Source: Hirundichthys speculiger
Taxonomy: Eukaryota > Chordata > Actinopteri > Beloniformes > Exocoetidae
Direction: 5' to 3'
DNA length: 64,000 bases
Assembly: GCA_018398805.1 (NCBI GenBank)
Contig: JAGFBZ010000328.1
Span: 415,001 to 479,000 of the forward strand
Numbering within the stretch: the first letter of the stretch is position 1; each line of letters opens with the position of its first letter. Positions 59,506-64,000 of the stretch are shown here, one piece after another. Both the position numbers and the translations under genes were made by a program. The notes under the pieces were generated by a model. It saw only the letters and a list, made by a program, of their open reading frames with translations. It was not told the origin of the DNA and did not search any database.

Positions 59506-60374
59506 TAGGGGTGAGTATTGGACAAGGACCTCATAATACGATATGTATCATGATACTTGGGTCACATTACGATATCGCGATATCACGATCAATATTCGAG
59601 CAATATTCTACCCACTTAATATCAAAATTAAAAGTAAAGATGAAAAATCAAGTTGCTGTATATGTTCATCAGATGATATTGATCATTCAGAGGACAAATT
59701 GAGTCAAAACGATTTGCTTCAAAACAACCTGTTTATTGTTTGTTATTAGTGTTTTTGCACATTTAAGTAACCATTACAACATACTAAAAAATTGATATTA
59801 GGAGCTGAAAAATCGTTATTATATTGGGCGGCTGAAAATCGCAATATATTGCTAAATCGATTTTCTTTTCACACCCCTAATATATACATATATTTATATT
59901 TCCTTTGCTTAGGAACACATCGTAGACTCTGACGTGACGACCAACCCCCCAAAAATCTTACATATGCAAATTCTTTCACACATTTTGGGGCTCTTGAGAT
60001 ACACTTCAGTGTATGTCTGTCTCCTTTAATGAATTTTTAATATTTTTTTCAATTAAAAATGTATAGAAAACAGAAAACTGCATCCTGCAACAACGCCGTT
60101 CATGTAAACTTGTATCTAAATGCATTTATTGCTTTTATTTTCAACAATGATACTGTTGATATCGTAATGAGGACACATATTGAGAAATTGACAAATTGAG
60201 TCAAAACGATTTGCTTCAAAACAACCTGTTTATTATTTGTTATTAGTGTTTTTGCACATTTAAGTAACCATTACAACATTCTGACGATATCGATGTTCAG
60301 CTGAAAAATCAATATTATATTGGGCGGCCAAAAATCGCGATATATTGCCAAATCGATTTTTTTTCACACCCCTA
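59506..60374 (+). mobile_element. hAT-type MITE, family 1, composite copy with two right ends
   Basis: A MITE with an internal right end (CACACCCCTA at about 59870-59879) is followed by about 300 bp of other sequence. Then comes a second right half (about 60188-60374) ending CACACCCCTA. Flanks ctagctgg (59498-59505) and gtagctgg (60375-60382) agree at 7 of 8 bases, so the outer ends delimit one insertion. Confidence 0.75.
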
Positions 60375-60382
60375 GTAGCTGG

Positions 60383-61429
60383 TACTAGACAGCACATCTG
60401 ATGCTAGAGACGTCTGTTCATGTTGAACTGACATGTGCAAATCACACAACTGCAATGTGATCAAGCTGTATCTACTCAGTTGCTCCTACCTCTGCCGGAA
60501 ACATATTCTGAAACTCAGGTTTAACATATCCGGAGTTTCTTCAGGTTGATCTGGCTTCACTTACCCGAACAAGATCAACGTGATACTGGTCTTCAACCCC
60601 AAGTCCATACGGGTTTGAATAACGCTCGTTAAGAAAAGGGGGCGATGCTCGGATCAAATCGCAGATCTCAAAATGCATATTTTTAAACATAAAGACAACC
60701 GAAAGCTAAAGAGAATTTTAATACATGCTGAAAAGCACACAGCGGCTGAAGCCAAACCTCGAAGGAAAGCTGAAGATGCTGGTGTAAATTTAATAAGCTC
60801 ATCAATATCACTCCCTCATCATTACAGCATGAGCTGATCTGACGATGATACAATCGAACATGCCAGGCATGTGAGAAAGTTTTACTCTGCCAGATGCAAC
60901 GCTTGCTTCTTTAAATACGACTCGGATTAAATAAAGAACAAAGCCTGAATACACACACGCGTACTGAAGCAGTGAGCAGCCGTATCGTTAATGTTTGAGT
61001 TCGTATTCTGTCACTCAGGCTCCAGAACCTTGAAGAAAAAAGGATTTTTCATTTGCTCATTTGAGGGAGTTTTTGCAAATATCGAAAGACAGTGTAGATA
61101 TAAATACAAACAAACATGAACTCATGCAACTTAGCATGTTCTTTTTTTAAGATAGCTGATATAACTGCTTTGTATTACATGCTCCCCTGCTGCTTTTTAA
61201 AAACAAAACAAAACAAAAAGACAAACAACTTGAAAAATTCAAAATTCACAGTGTGAATCGCCTGAACATTTGATGCATGTAAAGATGCAGCTCCAGTTCT
61301 GACATCATCAAGTTAAATCTAATACAAGTTTAATTAAGAGCACCTTGTTACTGTAATTGTGCTCCATTTTCTTTCCTGTAGTTTGTTCTGCTGTTTTCCT
61401 TTTTTCTCTTTTCTTCAACTCTTCCTTTT
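60383..61429. other. Intergenic stretch without recognised features
   Basis: No gene or repeat family recognised. Confidence 0.45.
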
Positions 61430-61552
61430 CACATTTCTGACAACTCCTGAAAATTTCTTTAAAATCCATTCATAACTTTTTCAGTTATCTTGAACACAGA
61501 CAAACAGACAGATAAACGCCGGCAAAAACATAACTTCCTTGACGGAGGTAAA
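61430..61552 (-). repeat. Dispersed repeat (CCTCCGCCAAGGAGG type), inverted copy
   Basis: GACAACTCCTGAAAATTTCT, TAACTTTTTCAGTTATCTTG and AACTTCCTTGACGGAGGTAA; reverse of the repeat at 50381. Confidence 0.65.
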
Positions 61553-61559
61553 AATTGTC

Positions 61560-61815
61560 CGTTTACCTGGGTTGCTGGGTTACGCTCATACAGCCAATGG
61601 GCCCTCCTAGCCAATGGGATGCCAGGAAGATGCTAGCCGATAGCATGTTTACCTTTGGTAAACTCTGGGAGCTGCGAGTAGCAGCGCTACTGTATTTTTG
61701 CCTTTCGTATGCTGAAATTTCTTTCGTAACGAGGCAATATTTTTCCGTTGAGGTGTTTTGTTACCTGAAAATTTCGTATGTAGAGATGTTCGTAAGTAGA
61801 GGTACCACTGTATAA
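61560..61815 (+). mobile_element. Mariner-like MITE fragment
   Basis: TTTCGTAACGAGGCAATATT, ATTTCGTATGTAGAGATGTT and the end CGTAAGTAGAGGTACCACTG as at 50712. The left end was not found. Confidence 0.5.
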
Positions 61816-61854
61816 TTTTAATTAATGATATTTCCTCAAGGGTTATGATCTGGG

Positions 61855-61926
61855 TCTCTGTTAAGCTCCTAGAGACAATTGACATTGTTACAGACGCTAC
61901 ACAAATAAAATTGAATTGAATTGAAT
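61855..61926 (+). repeat. LINE/SINE 3' tail with (TTGAA)n end
   Basis: CTCCTAGAGACAATTGACAT and ATAAAATTGAATTGAATTGA; shorter relative of 38428-38700. Confidence 0.7.
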
Positions 61927-62642
61927 ATTTTCGTTAATATAATCAGTCAAACAGATGTCTTTTTAAAGCACCTCCTGGAGAGCAAAAATACTGCATCTTT
62001 TTGCAACCAGTGTCAAAGTAACCCACTTCAGAACAAGTGATGCATATATGTCAGTCACCGTAGAAGCCCAGAAAGCATCAGTAGTAGCAACAAGCTTAAA
62101 TTTTCTAAACGTATGGCCCTATAGACGGGACCTACGCTGCACCAACCGTGGACATCAACAGCAGACTGGAACGCCGGCTCACGTGGGATCTTTTTCCTGC
62201 AGCGCTGTAACTTGGAGCGCTAAAAGTCTTTGTGTTTGCTTCATTTATGTTGCTCACACACCCAAAGGAGCAAATAAAGCATATCTTATGTGAGTCGGGG
62301 CTGATAGCAGTAACTTTTACTGCCGCTGCAACAATCCATCTTTTAACCCGGCTTGAAGATGACAGAGTAGCAGCAGCGGCGGCGGGAAATAAACTACCAG
62401 CTGAGCAATCACATTTGTTGAGGTAGCGGAGTCGTGTTCCCCACTACAGCGAACATGTGTCGACGGTTCGGCGTAGAAGCATAAAACCACGATTTACTCA
62501 CTGAGTATTTTACGCGGGTTCCGGAGAGCAGGTACGGCGGTTTCTGTCTTCAGCGGTCGGTGGCAAGCTGCTTTTCTTCAGGTTTCAGACATTAGATCAG
62601 AAAATGGCTAATGTGTTTAATTTTTTTAAGCAATAACGTATT
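61927..62642. other. Intergenic stretch without recognised features
   Basis: No gene or repeat family recognised. Confidence 0.45.
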
Positions 62643-62650
62643 TCGATGAC

Positions 62651-63013
62651 TAGGGGTGTGAAAAAAATCGATTTGGCAAAATATCGCAATTTTCGGCCAC
62701 CTAATATAATATCGATTTTTCAGCTCCTAATATCACTTCTCTTTTACTATGCTGTCAGTTATGTTGTAATAGTTACTTAAATGTGCAAAAACACTAATAA
62801 TAAACAATAAATAGGTTGTTTTGAAGCAAATAGTTTTGACTCAATTTGTCCTCTAAATGATCAATATCATCTAATGAACATATACAGCAACTTGATTTTT
62901 CATCTCTACTTTTAATTATATATATATCACGTGATATCGTGATAATATTGTACTGTGACCCAAGTATCATGATACATATCATATTGCGAGGTCCTTACCA
63001 ATACTCACCCCTG
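62651..63013 (-). mobile_element. hAT-type MITE, family 1, copy 5
   Basis: TAGGGGTGTGAAAAAAATCG to CAATACTCACCCCTG; flanks tcgatgac (62643-62650) and acgatgac (63014-63021) agree at 7 of 8 bases. Confidence 0.85.
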
Positions 63014-64000
63014 ACGATGACGACAGTGAAGAGACTATATCGCAGAGTTAATGGAAAATAATAATTCAGGGGACTAATACAGCTCTATTGAATTAAGAGG
63101 AATTGAATTTTACTTATTTTCCCAAATAACTGACTTTTCCTTGGCAGTGTTTTCGCACCGTGAGTTTATAATTATTAATATCTGGAAAGTTTTTTTTTTA
63201 TTTTTTATCCCATGTGTGCTGAGAAGTCCACTTGAAAAAAAAAAAAAATTAAAATAAAAATAAACTCTGCTGACTTGGGGTGAATGTAACTGCAGCCTTA
63301 TTTTGTTGGGGCTGGAAAAGAACATCAACCATCCATCATATTTTTGTGAAACTTCTAATTATGTCCTGTCACTGCACCAATGCAGAGTTGCAGCAAAATA
63401 CATTTTTGAATCAATACATTTCCAAATATCTATTACTTGTTTTTTTTTTTTAATTACAGGAAGGCAGCTGAAAAGCTGGTGGTTTGATTCCCTCCCGAGG
63501 CTCATTTGTCAAACTGTTCTTGAATCGGTGCACCAATCAAAGTGCACCTGATGGTCAGCAAACTAAAAGTTCTAATAACTAGCGTGCGAGCACCTTGAAA
63601 GAAAGGTGCTCAATGAATTTACCTTCTGACATTTCGCAAATGAACCGCACGTCTCCGCAGCTTCCTGGAGTCGTGTTCACGCCCGGTTGAGGAAGGCAGC
63701 TGACAACTTCTCCACACCTTCCCGCCTCAACAGATTCACGGGGGGGGGCGTTTCTGTTGGCCCCGGTCTTCTTTGAGTCAAATTATCCGGCTGCCCAACA
63801 CATCATCGCCGCCTCACTAATTTTAAGGCAGACTTGAACTTCTAGCTAGAAATCTGGAATCCACGCGTCAGTTGTAATTACTCAGGTGTGAGATGACGAC
63901 CCAGAGCTGACAGAGCCGCTGCTGCTGTTTTCAACGCTGCGATATTAACTGCATGTCTCTGACTCAATCATTTTGATGATCGGTGTTTAAAACGAGGACA
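63014..64000. other. Right end of the window, no recognised features
   Basis: Homopolymer runs near 63190, 63236 and 63440; no gene or repeat family recognised. Confidence 0.45.

Overview
This is vertebrate, almost certainly teleost fish, nuclear DNA. Coding exons are short, have GT-AG borders and are separated by long AT-rich introns. The repeat set is typical of ray-finned fish: Tc1/mariner remnants, many hAT-type MITEs, and L2/RTE- and L1-type LINE fragments. No species can be named from the sequence.

One real gene is visible. On the + strand, eight exons between 1526 and 22157 encode the C-terminal ~570 residues of a type II classical cadherin: the end of EC2, EC3, EC4, EC5, the transmembrane helix and a complete catenin-binding tail. 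The exon lengths (168+1, 182, 254, 137, 122, 109, 252 and 491 nt) and phases follow the type II cadherin pattern. The protein belongs to the CDH6/9/10/12/18 group and looks closest to CDH10. The signal peptide, prodomain, EC1 and first part of EC2 lie upstream of the window. The first exon carries a one-base insertion that breaks the reading frame; it is either an assembly error or a real lesion. A 3' UTR follows the stop, with an AATAAA signal at 22901.

Introns (1-21666): the two largest, 7376-11610 and 11863-21666, are loaded with mobile elements. These include a decayed Tc1 transposon, a 1.04-kb TTAA-flanked element holding a broken coding exon, hAT MITEs with intact 8-bp target duplications, and a composite hAT insertion. 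The composite carries about 250 bp that match, inverted, an intron sequence 12 kb upstream. The resulting ~700-bp inverted pair flanks the exon for EC5 and the transmembrane segment.

Downstream (22.9-64 kb): I see no protein-coding gene. The region is a gene desert, as expected around type II cadherins. It holds a 21-copy 28-bp minisatellite, telomere-like TTAGGG-type tracts, a second Tc1 relic, several MITE families, LINE fragments, two strong hairpins, and a 572-bp hAT-like element carrying the first part of a MADF DNA-binding domain that ends at a splice donor. Some repeat-free stretches with homeodomain-like TAATTA sites could be conserved non-coding elements, but this cannot be shown from one sequence.
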